Below are positions 38,980 through 49,203 of a DNA stretch of 64,000 nt, piece after piece. The stretch comes from JAHWKI01 sp035513575 (lineage in GTDB: Bacteria; Gemmatimonadota; Gemmatimonadetes; Longimicrobiales; RSA9). Under the pieces are notes generated by a model. That model saw nothing but the letters and a program-made list of their open reading frames with translations, did no database searches and was not told the origin of the DNA. Numbering within the stretch: position 1 is the first letter of the stretch; each line of letters starts with the position of its first letter. Both the position numbers and the translations under genes were made by a program. The stretch spans positions 1-64,000 of the forward strand of contig DATKBW010000183.1 in NCBI GenBank assembly GCA_035513575.1, in the 5' to 3' direction.

Positions 38980-39525
38980 CTACTCGCCTCCCTGGATCAG
39001 CGTGCCGGTCTCGGCGTTCACGGTCCAGCGCGTGGACCCCTCGGACGGGAAGCGGACCACCCAGCGCGCCGGGCTCGTGGGCGCCAGGAGCAGCTCCGCC
39101 ATGAGCCCCGCGGCGGCCGGGTCCTGCCGCGCCCGGAGCACGGCTTCCAGCACTGCCGGCGAATCCACCCAGGACTCCCCGAGCGCGTTGTCCCCGATGA
39201 CGTAGCCGGGCGGCGACGTCGCCGGCCGCTCCTCCGTGCTCATCTCCAGGGGCGTGACCCGGACCTGGAGCTCGCCGGCCGTGCCGGCCGCCGTGTAGTG
39301 GAAGCGCCACTCGCCCGTGCCCTGGAAGGCCGTCCCGCTGGCGGCGATGTTGAGCCCCTCCACGTAGCGCAGCCGCGCGTTGGGGCTCCAGCTGCGCGCC
39401 TCGGTCCGGGCCTCCAGGTAGGCGTCCCGCGCCGTGATGGCCAGGTCGCTGTCGGCGATGGCGGAGGTGGCCGCGCCGCACGCGGCGAGCGTCAGCGCGA
39501 GGAGCGCCGTCGTCAATGTTTTCAT
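38980..39525 (-). CDS. Lipoprotein of unknown function
   Basis: A 181-residue lipoprotein with lipobox LTLAAC. The mature part has a beta-rich pattern (GEWRFHYTAAGTAGELQVRVTP and TRWTVNAETGTLIQ at the C-terminus, the latter somewhat like PepSY-type repeats). No family could be assigned. Start at 39525 or 39531 (two ATG codons). The upstream cbs gene ends 90 bases before with a hairpin. Confidence 0.55.
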   Translation of the reverse strand: MKTLTTALLALTLAACGAATSAIADSDLAITARDAYLEARTEARSWSPNARLRYVEGLNIAASGTAFQGTGEWRFHYTAAGTAGELQVRVTPLEMSTEERPATSPPGYVIGDNALGESWVDSPAVLEAVLRARQDPAAAGLMAELLLAPTSPARWVVRFPSEGSTRWTVNAETGTLIQGGE

Positions 39526-39589
39526 GACCATGACTCGTGCGAAGGGAATGACCGTGCGGGGGCGGGCGGGCGCAATTATCGAGCCGACC

Positions 39590-39616
39590 AGGGGAGGCGC
39601 CGCAGCCGCCTCCCCT
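39590..39616 (-). terminator. Hairpin at the end of the cbs gene
   Basis: A 10-bp perfect stem AGGGGAGGCG / CGCCTCCCCT with a 7-base loop lies immediately after the stop codon of the minus-strand cystathionine beta-synthase gene. There is no T tract, so it may act by Rho-assisted termination or mRNA protection. Confidence 0.45.
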
Positions 39617-41017
39617 TCAGCCCGTGAGCTGCCGCACCATGTCGTAGCGGGTGATGATCCCGGTGAGCTTCCCGTTCTCCCGCACGACGACGGCCGGGTT
39701 CTGGCGCGTGAGGTGGCGCGCGACGGCCTCGAGCCCGGCCTCGGCGTCGACGGTGGGGAAGGGCGGGTCCATGACGTCGGAGATGGGCGCGTCGAGGATG
39801 ATGGGGTCCTCGATGACGCGGGCCATGAGGGTCTGCTCGGAGACGGAGCCGATGGCCTCGCCGTCCCTGAGCACGGGGAGCTGGGCGACGTCGTGGCCGG
39901 TGATGAGGGCGAGGGCGTCGCGGACGGTATGGTGGGGCTCGGCGATGATGAGGGCGGGGATGCCGGGGCCCTTCTCGCGGAGCAAGGCGGAAGCGTCGAG
40001 TCGCTCGGGCTCGATGAGGCGGTTCTCGACCATCCACTCCTCATTGTAGAGCTTGGAGAGGTAGCGCTCGCCGGTGTCCGGGAGGACGCAGACGACGAGT
40101 GCGTCGGGGTGGTCGAGCCGCTGTGCGAGCTGGACCGCGAGGTGGACGATGAGGCCGGAGGACCCGCCGACGAAGAGCCCCTCTTCGCGGGTGAGGCGGC
40201 GGGCCATGCGGAAGGCGTCGCGGTCGGAGACGGTGTGGTACTCGTCGATGACGTCGAACCAGAGGGTGGACGGGAGCTTGTCGTTGCCGATCCCCTCGAC
40301 CTTGTAGGGCGCGCCCTCGCCGGTTTCGCCGGTCTCGAAGTAGTGAGCGAAGATGGAGCCGGCAGGGTCGCCGGCGATGACCCTGATGTCCGGATTCTGC
40401 TCCTTCAGGAACCTGCCGGTCCCGCTGATGGTCCCGCCCGTGCCGGCGGCGGCGACGAGATGCGTGATCGCGCCCTCCGTCTGCTCCCACAGCTCGGGGC
40501 CCGTGGAGGCGTAATGGGCGTCGGGATTGATCTGGTTGTAGAACTGGTCGGCGAGGATCGCGCCCGGCGTGTTCTGGACGATCCGCTTCGCTGTCTGGAC
40601 GTAGTTGTCCGGGTGGTCCGGCGGGACGGCGGTGGGGGTGATGATGACCTCGGCGCCGAACGCCTTCAGGAGCCGGACCTTCTCCTGGCTCATCTTGTCC
40701 GGCATGGTGAAGATGCAGCGGTAGCCCTTGAGGGCCGCGGCGATCGCCAGCCCGACGCCCGTGTTCCCGCTCGTCCCCTCCACGACGACGCCGCCGGGCT
40801 TCAGGCGCCCGTCCCGCTCCGCCGCCTCGATCATCGCCTGGCCGATCCGGTCCTTCACCGAGCCGCCGGGATTGAAGAACTCCGCCTTGGCGAGGACCGG
40901 AGTCCGGGCGCCCTCGGTGACCCGGTTCAGCCGGATCAGGGGCGTCCACCCGATGGTGGCCAGGACGTCGTCGTACGGGCGCGCGTTCCGCGGCGCCCGC
41001 GTCGCTTGCGTGCTCAT
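39617..41017 (-). CDS. Cystathionine beta-synthase-like enzyme with CBS domains
   Basis: A 466-residue PLP enzyme. Lys55 in NPGGSVKDRIG would bind PLP, SGNTG (about residue 85) grips the cofactor phosphate, and GTGGTISGTGR and LFVGGSSG are further family marks. Two CBS domains fill the last 120 residues, often sensing adenosyl compounds. It may make cystathionine from homocysteine and serine, or cysteine. The ATG overlaps the stop codon of the TonB_C gene. Confidence 0.9.
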   Translation of the reverse strand: MSTQATRAPRNARPYDDVLATIGWTPLIRLNRVTEGARTPVLAKAEFFNPGGSVKDRIGQAMIEAAERDGRLKPGGVVVEGTSGNTGVGLAIAAALKGYRCIFTMPDKMSQEKVRLLKAFGAEVIITPTAVPPDHPDNYVQTAKRIVQNTPGAILADQFYNQINPDAHYASTGPELWEQTEGAITHLVAAAGTGGTISGTGRFLKEQNPDIRVIAGDPAGSIFAHYFETGETGEGAPYKVEGIGNDKLPSTLWFDVIDEYHTVSDRDAFRMARRLTREEGLFVGGSSGLIVHLAVQLAQRLDHPDALVVCVLPDTGERYLSKLYNEEWMVENRLIEPERLDASALLREKGPGIPALIIAEPHHTVRDALALITGHDVAQLPVLRDGEAIGSVSEQTLMARVIEDPIILDAPISDVMDPPFPTVDAEAGLEAVARHLTRQNPAVVVRENGKLTGIITRYDMVRQLTG

Positions 41018-41406
41018 GCCTCCCCTTCCCCCTCCTCCGCCGAGTCGGCGGCCATGCGAAACCGGACCGGCAGGCGCGCCCACAGGGACACCGGCTCCTG
41101 GCCGCGTCGCGCCGGAGCGAAGCGCAGCTCCCGGGCGCCGTCCAGCGCCGCCGAGTCGAACGCGACCTCTCCGCTCGAGACCAGGACGTAGGCGCTGTCG
41201 ACGCGCCCGCGGTCGGTCACGTGGACCATGAGCACCGTCTCCCCCTCCACCCTCCGGTCCCAGAGCGCGATGGGGTAGCGGAAAGGGGAATCCACGGAGA
41301 ACACCACCGGCTCGGTGAGCGCGACCTCCTCCCCGCCCGTCAGCCACGCCGCCGCGGCCGTCCAGACGAGCAGCAGCGCCGCCACGAAGCCGATCGCCCG
41401 CTTCAC
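41014..41406 (-). CDS. TonB C-terminal domain protein
   Basis: A 130-residue protein. A GTG start (overlapping the mutS stop) is followed by one membrane anchor (AIGFVAALLLVWTAAAAWLTG) and a TonB-like domain with FPYPIALWDRRVEGETVLMVHVTDRGRVDSAYVLVSSG-type spacing (key parts: RRVEGETVLMVHV, DSAALDGARELRFAPAR). It lacks the long Pro-rich region of a true TonB. Its position between mutS and cbs, with 4-base overlaps on both sides, is odd for an envelope protein. Confidence 0.75.
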   Translation of the reverse strand: MKRAIGFVAALLLVWTAAAAWLTGGEEVALTEPVVFSVDSPFRYPIALWDRRVEGETVLMVHVTDRGRVDSAYVLVSSGEVAFDSAALDGARELRFAPARRGQEPVSLWARLPVRFRMAADSAEEGEGEA

Positions 41407-44003
41407 CCCTCCACGTCCTTTTTCAGCGCCGCCAGCAGGTTCAGCGCCTCCAGCGGGGTCAGCCGTTCCACTTCCAGCTTCTGCAGCCGCTCCACCACCG
41501 GATGCGCCGGCGCGCCGAAAAAGGAGAGCTGGTCCGGCGGCGCGGTGCTGCGAGGGCGGCGTGCGCCCCTGCGGCCGAGCCCCTCCCCGTGCATGGTGTG
41601 GGTGCCTTCCAGCTCCGCCAGGATCTCCCGGGCCCGCGCCACGACGGGCTCCGGCAGCCCCGCGAGCCGGCCCACCTGGATGCCGTAGGAGCGGTCCGCG
41701 CCTCCCGGCTCGAGACGTCGGAGGAAGACGATGTCGTCCCCCGTCTCCTTCACCGCCACGTTGAAGTTCACCAGGGCGGGGAGGAGGTCGGCGAGCTGCG
41801 TCAGCTCGTGGTAATGGGTGGCGAAGACCGTCTTCGCGCCGGTCCGTTCGTGCAGGTGCTCGGTCACCGCCCACGCGATGCTGACGCCGTCGTAGGTCGC
41901 GGTGCCGCGGCCGATCTCGTCCAGGAGCACCAGCGATCGCTCGGTGGCGCCGTGCAGGATGGAGGCGGTCTCGCTCATCTCCACCATGAACGTGGACTGC
42001 CCCCGGACCAGGTTGTCGGACGCCCCGACGCGCGTGAAGATCCGGTCCGCCACGGGGATCCGGGCGGCGGTAGCGGGGACGAAGGAGCCGATCTGGGCCA
42101 GGAGCTGGATCAGCCCCACCTGGCGCAGGAGCGTGCTCTTTCCGGCCATGTTGGGGCCGGTCAGGATCATGACGCGGGCGTCGTGGCCGAGGGCCGTATC
42201 GTTGGGGATGAATTCCTCGCGGGGCATCATGGTCTCGACCACGGGGTGCCGTCCGCCCCGGATCTCCAGCTCGAAGCCCGTGTGCACGTCCGGCCGGACG
42301 TAGTCGCGGCGCTCGGCGAGGCGGGCCAGGCCGGCGAGGACATCGAGCGTGGCGATGGCGGCGGCGGTCTCCAGCAGGCGCGGCAGCTCCGCGGCCACGC
42401 GGCGGCGGAGCTCGCCGAAGAGCCGGGTCTCCAGCGCGGCGATGCGGTCCTCCGCGCCGAGGACCTTCGCCTCCCATTCGTCCAGCTCGTCCGTCACGTA
42501 TCGCTCGGCGTTGGCCAGCGTCTGCTTGCGGCGGTACTCGGGCGGGACCCGCTCCAGGTTCGTCCTGGTGACCTCGAGGTAGTAGCCGAAGACCTTGTTG
42601 AAGCCGACTTTCAGCGAGGAGATCCCGGTCCGGTCCCGCTCCCGGGCCTGGAGGGAGGCGATGAAGTCCCGGGCCCCATCGCGGGTCGCCCGCAGGTCGT
42701 CCAGCTCGGCGTCGAAACCGGTGCGGATCACGCCGCCATCGGCCAGGAGCGCCGGCGGGTCCTCGGCGAGGGCGCTGCCGATGAGGTCGCGCACGTCCGC
42801 CGCCGGATCCATCCCGTCCCGCAGCCCGGTGACGAGGGTGGCTTGCGCATCCGCGAGGGTGTCCAGGAGGGGTGGGATGCGGGCGAGGGAGAGGCCCAGG
42901 GCGGCGAGCTCGCGGGGCGTCACGCGGCCGGCTCCGGCCTTGGCCGAGAGGCGCTCGAGGTCGCGGACCTGCTTGAGCTCGGCGCGCAGGGCGCGGCGGA
43001 GGGTCGCGTTCTCGACCAGCTCGGCGACGGCGTCCTGGCGGTCCCAGAGGGGCTCCGGCGCGACGAGGGGGCGGAGCAGCCAGCGCCGGAGCAGGCGGCC
43101 GCCCATGGCGGTGACGGTCTCGTCGATGACCTCGATCAGGGTGGCGGCGGCGCCGGGCGGGGCATCGGCGCGGAGGGGCGTGACCAGCTCGAGGTTGCGC
43201 CGGGTCATCTCGTCGAGGGCCATCGCGTCGCCGGCCCGCTCGATGCGGGGGCGGCGGAGGATGTCGGCGCAGGGAGGCTGCACCTCGCGGACGTAGGCCA
43301 GAAGGGCACCCAGCGCGCCGATCAGCGCGTCGTCGCCGTCCTGGAAGCCGAGCCCATCGAGGGTGTGGAGGGAGAAATGCCGCCGGAGCTCGTCGGCGCC
43401 CAGCTCCGGGTCGAAGAGCCAGTCGGGGCGGTAGGTGGGGGTGGTCTCGAAGCGGCCCTGCCCCTCCATCGCCCGGGGCAGGAGGATCTCCGCGGGCTCG
43501 AACCGTGCGATCTCGGCTTCGAGGCGGAAGTCGGGCACGCGCGTACCCACGAACTCGCCGGTGCTGACGTCGACCGCGGCCAGCGCCGACTCCCCGTCCC
43601 CGGCGGCCAGGGCGACGAGCCAGTTGTTGCGGCGTTCCTGGAGGAGCGCGTCCGCGAGGGTGGCGCCGGGGGTGATGGTCTCGACGACCTCGCGGCGGAC
43701 GATGTCCTTCGCGTCCGCCGGGTCTTCGACCTGCTCGCAGACGGCCACGCGCCGTCCGAGGCGGACCAGTCGCTGGAGATAGTCGTCGCGCGCCCGGGCG
43801 GGGATGCCGGCCAGCGGGACATCCGCGGCGCCGCCGTTGTTGCGGGACGTGAGGGTGAGGCCGAGGAGCCGCGAGCCCTCCTCGGCGTCTTCGTAGAACA
43901 TCTCGTAGAAGTCACCGACACGGAAGAAGACCAGCGCGTCCGAATGGCGGGCCTTGGCCTCCCGCCACTGGCGCATCAGGGGGGTGTCTTCCTGCTTCGG
44001 CAT
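41403..44003 (-). CDS. mutS: DNA mismatch repair protein MutS
   Basis: An 866-residue mismatch recognition ATPase. The mismatch-binding FYE motif is present as DFYEMFYEDA, Walker A as GPNMAGKSTLL, Walker B as LVLLDEIGRGTATYDG, and the ABC signature around STFMVEMSETASI. The C-terminus has a clamp-like QLSFF. The start ATG is at 44003 (MPKQED), where the MutS fold begins, although no clear ribosome binding site is seen. No mutL is nearby. A 223-base gap separates it from the divergent histidine kinase gene. Confidence 0.95.
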   Translation of the reverse strand: MPKQEDTPLMRQWREAKARHSDALVFFRVGDFYEMFYEDAEEGSRLLGLTLTSRNNGGAADVPLAGIPARARDDYLQRLVRLGRRVAVCEQVEDPADAKDIVRREVVETITPGATLADALLQERRNNWLVALAAGDGESALAAVDVSTGEFVGTRVPDFRLEAEIARFEPAEILLPRAMEGQGRFETTPTYRPDWLFDPELGADELRRHFSLHTLDGLGFQDGDDALIGALGALLAYVREVQPPCADILRRPRIERAGDAMALDEMTRRNLELVTPLRADAPPGAAATLIEVIDETVTAMGGRLLRRWLLRPLVAPEPLWDRQDAVAELVENATLRRALRAELKQVRDLERLSAKAGAGRVTPRELAALGLSLARIPPLLDTLADAQATLVTGLRDGMDPAADVRDLIGSALAEDPPALLADGGVIRTGFDAELDDLRATRDGARDFIASLQARERDRTGISSLKVGFNKVFGYYLEVTRTNLERVPPEYRRKQTLANAERYVTDELDEWEAKVLGAEDRIAALETRLFGELRRRVAAELPRLLETAAAIATLDVLAGLARLAERRDYVRPDVHTGFELEIRGGRHPVVETMMPREEFIPNDTALGHDARVMILTGPNMAGKSTLLRQVGLIQLLAQIGSFVPATAARIPVADRIFTRVGASDNLVRGQSTFMVEMSETASILHGATERSLVLLDEIGRGTATYDGVSIAWAVTEHLHERTGAKTVFATHYHELTQLADLLPALVNFNVAVKETGDDIVFLRRLEPGGADRSYGIQVGRLAGLPEPVVARAREILAELEGTHTMHGEGLGRRGARRPRSTAPPDQLSFFGAPAHPVVERLQKLEVERLTPLEALNLLAALKKDVEG

Positions 44004-44226
44004 CCGGTCCGGCAGTGGGTCCAGCGAGGCGCTCGATCGGGCACCGAAAGCTAGCGGCCGGGGCGCCGGGCGGGCAACCGGGTTGACCGCCGGAACGGGG
44101 CTCGGTACCATCGACGGGACGTCCGTCGCCCCGATGCGGGGGCCGGCCCCGATCGCGGGGACGCCCCCTCCGGAGCGACGGGCGTCGTGCATCCGGGACA
44201 CGACCGAGCCGAAACGAGCGACACCC

Positions 44227-46257
44227 ATGAGCTTCCTGCAGACCCGTCCGCGCGTGCGTCCCGAGCTCCGCGGCGAGGTGACCCTCCGGGCCTCGCTCCT
44301 GGACGCGCTGGGGGAGGCGGTGGTCGCCGCCGACCTGGACGGGCGCATCATCTTCTGGAACCGGGCCGCGGAAAGGCTCTTCGGATGGAGCGGCGCGGAG
44401 GCCGTCGGCGCCGACGTGACGGCGCTGGTGGCGGCCGAGGGCTCGCGCGCGGCCGCCATCGCCATCCTCCGTCACCTCCGCGCCGGCGAAGCGTGGGCCG
44501 GCCACTTCTTCGTGCGGCACCGGGACGGCCGCTCCTTCCCCATCCACGCCAGCACCACCGCCGTGCGGGACGGCCGCGGCGTGGTGGTGGCGACCGTGGG
44601 GCTGGCGCGGGACCTGTCCGCCGAGCGGCAGACGGAAGCGGAGCTGCAGCAGACGCGGGAGCACCTGGCGCTCGTGCACCGGGCCGCCGCCACGGTGATC
44701 TGGGAATGGGAGCCGGGGTCCCGGGAGCGGCGCTGGAACGACGCGGTGGCGGACACCTTCGGGTACCCCCCCGCGGAAGTGGAGGGCACGCTGGACTGGT
44801 GGGAGGAGCGGGTCCACCCGGACGACCGGCAGCGGGTGGGGCGCGGGGCAATCGACGCGCTGGCGGAGGGACGCCGGTTCTGGACGGAGGAGTACCGCTT
44901 CCGCCGGGGTGATGGAAGCTACGCCCTGGTGTTCGACCGCGCGTACGTGGCGGTGGACGACGACGGCCGGCCGGTGCGCGTGGTGGGGACCATGCTGGAC
45001 CTGACGGATCGGCACCGGTCCCACGAAGCCGCCCGCTTCCTCGAGCAGGCCGGCATGCTGCTGGACCTCTCGATGGACTTCGGGGCGACGCTGCCGAGCC
45101 TCGCCCGGCTCGCCACCCAGACCGTCGCGGACGCGTGCCTCCTCCTGGTGGGCACGGTCCGGGCGGCGGAGCACGTGGTCGCCGTCGCCGGTCCGGCCGT
45201 GCCGCAGCAGGCCCTCGACCGCGTCGCCGCCCGGCTGCGCACGAGCGGGCCCGCGGGCACCCTCATCGAGCGGGTGCTCCGCAGCGGCGAGAGCGTGGTG
45301 CTCCCCGATTTCTCCCCCGCCCTCCTGGCCGATGCCGAGCTGGACGAGGACCTGCGCGCCGCCGCCCTGGAGGTGGGGCTGACGGGCCTCGTGCTGGCGC
45401 CGATGACGGCGCGGGGTCAGATCGTGGGCGCGGTCCTGCTCGGCCGCAGCGCCGGGAGCCCCCGGCCGGGCGAGCACGACCTGCGCGCCGCCGAGGAGCT
45501 GGGCCGGCGGATCGGCCTGGCGGTGGACAACGCGCGGCTCTTCCACTCCGCCGAGCTGGCGCGGCGGGCGAAGACCGATTTCCTGTCGGTGATGTCCCAC
45601 GAGCTCCGCACGCCGCTGACGGCGGTCATGGGATACGCGGAGCTGCTGTCCGCCCAGATCGCGGGCGCGCTGAACGCGCGCCAGCGGCACCAGGTGGACC
45701 GGATCCGCGCGGGGGCGGACAAGCTGCTGCGGGTGATCGAGGGGATCCTGGCGTACGCGCGGCTGGAGAGCGGCCAGGAGCGGCTCCAGGTGGAGCGTGT
45801 GCCCCTCGACCTGGTGCTCCAGCGGGTCCGGGACGTCGTGGGGCCGCAGGCGGCGGCGCGGGAGATCCGCCTGGACGAGGACCTCTCTCGGGCCCCGGAC
45901 ACCGTCTGCGTCGACGTCGAGAAGACGACCCACGTCCTCATCGCCCTGCTCGCCAACGCCACCAAGTTCTCCGCGAAGGGGGGGCGGTGCGGGCTGCGCG
46001 CGGCGCTGGAAGGGGACCGGCTCGTGTTCGACGTCTTCGACACCGGCCCCGGGCTCGACGTGGCTCACCTGCCCCACCTGTTCGAGCCGTTCTGGCAGGC
46101 GGAGCAGCCGGAGGTCCGCCGCGTGGGCGGATCGGGGCTGGGGCTGAGCGTGGCGCGTCGCCTGGCGCGCGTCATGGGCGGCGAGGTGGTGGTGCTGGAC
46201 ACGTCGGCCGGCGGCACCACCTTCCGGGTCGATCTGCCCGCCCACGCGAACGCCTGA
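44227..46257 (+). CDS. PAS/GAF sensor histidine kinase
   Basis: A 676-residue soluble kinase with no membrane segment. A PAS domain (residues about 18-130) is followed by a PAS_3-like domain with the W-x-D pattern (140-265), a GAF domain (about 285-430), HisKA with the phosphorylated His458 in SHELRTPLTAV, and a HATPase_c domain with GPGLDVAHLPHLFEPFW and GGSGLGLSVARRLAR. Signals are unknown. There is no receiver domain and no adjacent response regulator, so the partner is encoded elsewhere. It is divergent from mutS. Confidence 0.9.
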   Translation: MSFLQTRPRVRPELRGEVTLRASLLDALGEAVVAADLDGRIIFWNRAAERLFGWSGAEAVGADVTALVAAEGSRAAAIAILRHLRAGEAWAGHFFVRHRDGRSFPIHASTTAVRDGRGVVVATVGLARDLSAERQTEAELQQTREHLALVHRAAATVIWEWEPGSRERRWNDAVADTFGYPPAEVEGTLDWWEERVHPDDRQRVGRGAIDALAEGRRFWTEEYRFRRGDGSYALVFDRAYVAVDDDGRPVRVVGTMLDLTDRHRSHEAARFLEQAGMLLDLSMDFGATLPSLARLATQTVADACLLLVGTVRAAEHVVAVAGPAVPQQALDRVAARLRTSGPAGTLIERVLRSGESVVLPDFSPALLADAELDEDLRAAALEVGLTGLVLAPMTARGQIVGAVLLGRSAGSPRPGEHDLRAAEELGRRIGLAVDNARLFHSAELARRAKTDFLSVMSHELRTPLTAVMGYAELLSAQIAGALNARQRHQVDRIRAGADKLLRVIEGILAYARLESGQERLQVERVPLDLVLQRVRDVVGPQAAAREIRLDEDLSRAPDTVCVDVEKTTHVLIALLANATKFSAKGGRCGLRAALEGDRLVFDVFDTGPGLDVAHLPHLFEPFWQAEQPEVRRVGGSGLGLSVARRLARVMGGEVVVLDTSAGGTTFRVDLPAHANA

Positions 46258-46387
46258 CGCCCGGGCCGCGCTGGCCCGCGTATCCGCTGGTCTCTATCTT
46301 GACGTCCCCACTGCCGGACGGCCGGACCCGCCGCCACGGGTGCGGGTACACGGAGGTGCGTCGAACCGGGGTGAGCGGGTCAGAACT

Positions 46388-49177
46388 GTGAGCGAACGGA
46401 AGAACACCAAGGTCTACGACAGCTACAACGCGGGGTACGCGCAGGCGCTCTACGAAGCGTTCACGCGCGACCCCGCTTCCGTTGATGCGTCGTGGCGCAC
46501 CGTCTTCGGGATGAGTCCGGAGGATGCCGGGCTGCTCCCCGTGAACGGGGCCGGCGGCGCGCCGTCCCGGGCCCAGCTCCGGGCGGCCATGGCGGCGGCG
46601 GAGCTGGTGGACGCCTACCGGCTGCACGGCCATACCGCGGCGAGGCTGGATCCGCTCGGCTCCGAGCCGCGCAGCCACCCCATGCTCTTTCCCGATTTCC
46701 ACGCCATCGAGGCCAGCGATCTGGCCGCGATCCCGGCCTCCCTGCTGGACCTCGGCGAGCCCGGCGTGAGCATGGAATCGGTGCTCCAGTGGCTGCGGGA
46801 GACGTACACGGCGACGATCGGGTACGAGTACGAGCACCTGGAAGACCCGCAGCGACGGGAATGGCTCCGGGAGCGCATCGAGCGCGGTGACCACCGCCGC
46901 CCCCTCCGCGACGAGGAGAAGCGGCGTCTGCTCGAGCGCCTCACCGAGGTGGAGGCGCTGGAGCAGTTCCTCCACCGGGCGTACCTGGGACAGAAGCGGT
47001 TCTCCGTGGAGGGGAACGACATGCTGATCCCGATGCTGGACCAGGCCATCGAGCGGGCGGCCGCCACCGGGGCGCGGGAGGTGGTGCTGGGGATGTCGCA
47101 CCGGGGGCGGCTCAACGTGCTGGTCCACGTGCTGGGCCGGCCGGTGGAGAAGATCCTGGCCGAGTTCGAGGGGCAGCAGCAGGGGACCGGGACCGGCGAC
47201 GTGAAGTACCACCTCGGGGCCGAGGGCACTTACGCCACGGCGTCCGGGGAGCCGCTGGCGGTCACCATGGCGCCCAACCCGAGCCACCTGGAGTACGTCG
47301 ACCCGGTGGTCGAGGGGGTGGCCCGGGCGAAGCAGACCCGGCTGGAGGGCTCCCGCACCACCCGGGACGTCTCGCGCGTGCTCCCCATCCTCATGCACGG
47401 GGACGCCGCCTTCGCCGGCCAGGGGATCGTAGCGGAGACACTGAACCTGGCGCGCCTCGAGGGCTACGAGACCGGCGGGACGCTCCATCTCATCGTGAAC
47501 AACCAGATCGGGTTCACGACCGATCCGGGCGAAGGCCGCTCGACGGACTACGCCAGCGACCTGGCGCGCGGCTTCGACATCCCCGTCTTCCACGTGAACG
47601 CCGACGATGCCGAGGCGTGCCTCGCCGTGGTCCGGCTCGCGCTGGAGTACCGGACGCAGTTCCGGGCGGACGTCCTGATCGATCTCGTCGGGTACCGGAG
47701 GTACGGCCACAACGAGGGCGACGAGCCCGCCTACACGCAGCCGCGCATGTACGCCCGGGTCCAGGATCACCCGACGGCCCTGCGGCAGTGGGCCGCGCGG
47801 CTCGTGGAGGAGGGCACGGTCTCCGAGGAGGACGTGAGCGCGGTATGGGACCGCACCTACGGGAGGCTGGCCGACCTCCAGCGGCAGGTGAAGGAAGGCG
47901 CGCCGAAGGGGGACGGCGAGTCGGCGTCGCCCCCCGTCGAGGCGGCCACGCTGGAGGCGCCCATCGCGACCGCGGTGGACCGCGCTGCGCTGCTCTCCTA
48001 CGACCGGCAGCTCCACGCCTGGCCGGAAAGCTTCGCGCCCAGCCCGAAGCTCGCGCGTCAGCTGCAGAAACGCGCGAAGTCGCTGGCCAACGGCGGCATC
48101 GACTGGGCCCACGCCGAGTCGCTGGCCTTCGCATCGCTCGTCGCGGAAGGGACGCCGGTGCGGCTGGCGGGCCAGGACACGGTGCGGGGGACCTTCAGCC
48201 AGCGTCACCTGACGCTCCGTGACGCGGAGACGGGTGCGGCCCATACACCGCTCGTGGAGCTGGAGGAGTCTTCCGCGCCGTTCGAGGTCTACAACAGCCC
48301 CCTCTCGGAGGCGGGCGTTCTGGGCTTCGAGTACGGCTTCAGCACGGCGTTCCCCGCGTGGCTGGTGCTCTGGGAGGCCCAGTTCGGGGATTTCGTCAAC
48401 GCCGCGCAGGTCATCGTGGACCAGTTCCTTGTGGCGGGGCGGGCGAAATGGGGACAGGAGGCGCGGCTGGTCCTGCTGCTGCCCCACGGCTACGAGGGCC
48501 AGGGCCCGGAGCACTCGAGCGCGCGGGTGGAACGCTTCCTCCAGCTCGCGGCGGAGGACAACATCCGGGTCGCCAACTGCACCACCCCCGGCCAGTATTT
48601 TCACCTGCTGCGCCGGCAGGCGCGGCTGGAAGAGATCCGGCCACTCGTGGTGTTCACGCCCAAGAGCCTGCTGCGCCATCCGCGCGCGGTATCGACGCTG
48701 GCGGACCTCTCCGCAGGCGGGTTCCACCTCGTGCTGGACGACGAGCGGGCGCGAGAGGACGGGGAGAAGGTGCGGCGAGTCGTGCTCTGCTCGGGGAAGC
48801 TCTACTACGACCTGGTGGGCGGCGAGGAGCGGGAATCTTCACCGGATGTGGCGGTGGTGCGGGTGGAGCAGCTCTATCCGTTCCCCGAGGCGGTGCTGCG
48901 GGACATCCTCGAGGGATACCCCTCCGCCACCGAGCTGATCTGGGCGCAGGAAGAGCCCGCCAACATGGGCGCCTGGAGCTACGTGGCCCCGTGGTTCCGC
49001 TCGCTCGCGGGCGATCGCCTCTCGGTGGGCTATGTCGGCCGCCCCGAGCGCGCCAGCCCGGCGGAAGGCTACAAGAAGGCGCACGATGAGCAGCAGGCGC
49101 GCATCGTCCGGGAGGCGTTTGGCAACGGCGCCGAGCTGCCCCGGCCCCGCGTGACGATGAGAGAGGCCGGGACCTGA
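46388..49177 (+). CDS. sucA: 2-oxoglutarate dehydrogenase E1 component
   Basis: A 929-residue thiamine diphosphate enzyme of the citric acid cycle. The E1 N-terminal segment (YDSYNAGYAQALYEAF), the TPP-binding HGDAAFAGQGIVAETLNL and GYRRYGHNEGDEPAYTQP regions, and the C-terminal LLLPHGYEGQGPEHSSARVERFLQL are present. It has no fused E2 catalytic part, so it needs a separate SucB. The start is GTG at 46388 (VSERKNTKVYDS), although no strong ribosome binding site is apparent; upstream in-frame ATG at 46340 gives a less typical N-terminus. A terminator hairpin follows. Confidence 0.95.
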   Translation: MSERKNTKVYDSYNAGYAQALYEAFTRDPASVDASWRTVFGMSPEDAGLLPVNGAGGAPSRAQLRAAMAAAELVDAYRLHGHTAARLDPLGSEPRSHPMLFPDFHAIEASDLAAIPASLLDLGEPGVSMESVLQWLRETYTATIGYEYEHLEDPQRREWLRERIERGDHRRPLRDEEKRRLLERLTEVEALEQFLHRAYLGQKRFSVEGNDMLIPMLDQAIERAAATGAREVVLGMSHRGRLNVLVHVLGRPVEKILAEFEGQQQGTGTGDVKYHLGAEGTYATASGEPLAVTMAPNPSHLEYVDPVVEGVARAKQTRLEGSRTTRDVSRVLPILMHGDAAFAGQGIVAETLNLARLEGYETGGTLHLIVNNQIGFTTDPGEGRSTDYASDLARGFDIPVFHVNADDAEACLAVVRLALEYRTQFRADVLIDLVGYRRYGHNEGDEPAYTQPRMYARVQDHPTALRQWAARLVEEGTVSEEDVSAVWDRTYGRLADLQRQVKEGAPKGDGESASPPVEAATLEAPIATAVDRAALLSYDRQLHAWPESFAPSPKLARQLQKRAKSLANGGIDWAHAESLAFASLVAEGTPVRLAGQDTVRGTFSQRHLTLRDAETGAAHTPLVELEESSAPFEVYNSPLSEAGVLGFEYGFSTAFPAWLVLWEAQFGDFVNAAQVIVDQFLVAGRAKWGQEARLVLLLPHGYEGQGPEHSSARVERFLQLAAEDNIRVANCTTPGQYFHLLRRQARLEEIRPLVVFTPKSLLRHPRAVSTLADLSAGGFHLVLDDERAREDGEKVRRVVLCSGKLYYDLVGGEERESSPDVAVVRVEQLYPFPEAVLRDILEGYPSATELIWAQEEPANMGAWSYVAPWFRSLAGDRLSVGYVGRPERASPAEGYKKAHDEQQARIVREAFGNGAELPRPRVTMREAGT

Positions 49178-49203
49178 TCCGGCACACGCCTTGCCCCAAT
49201 GCC

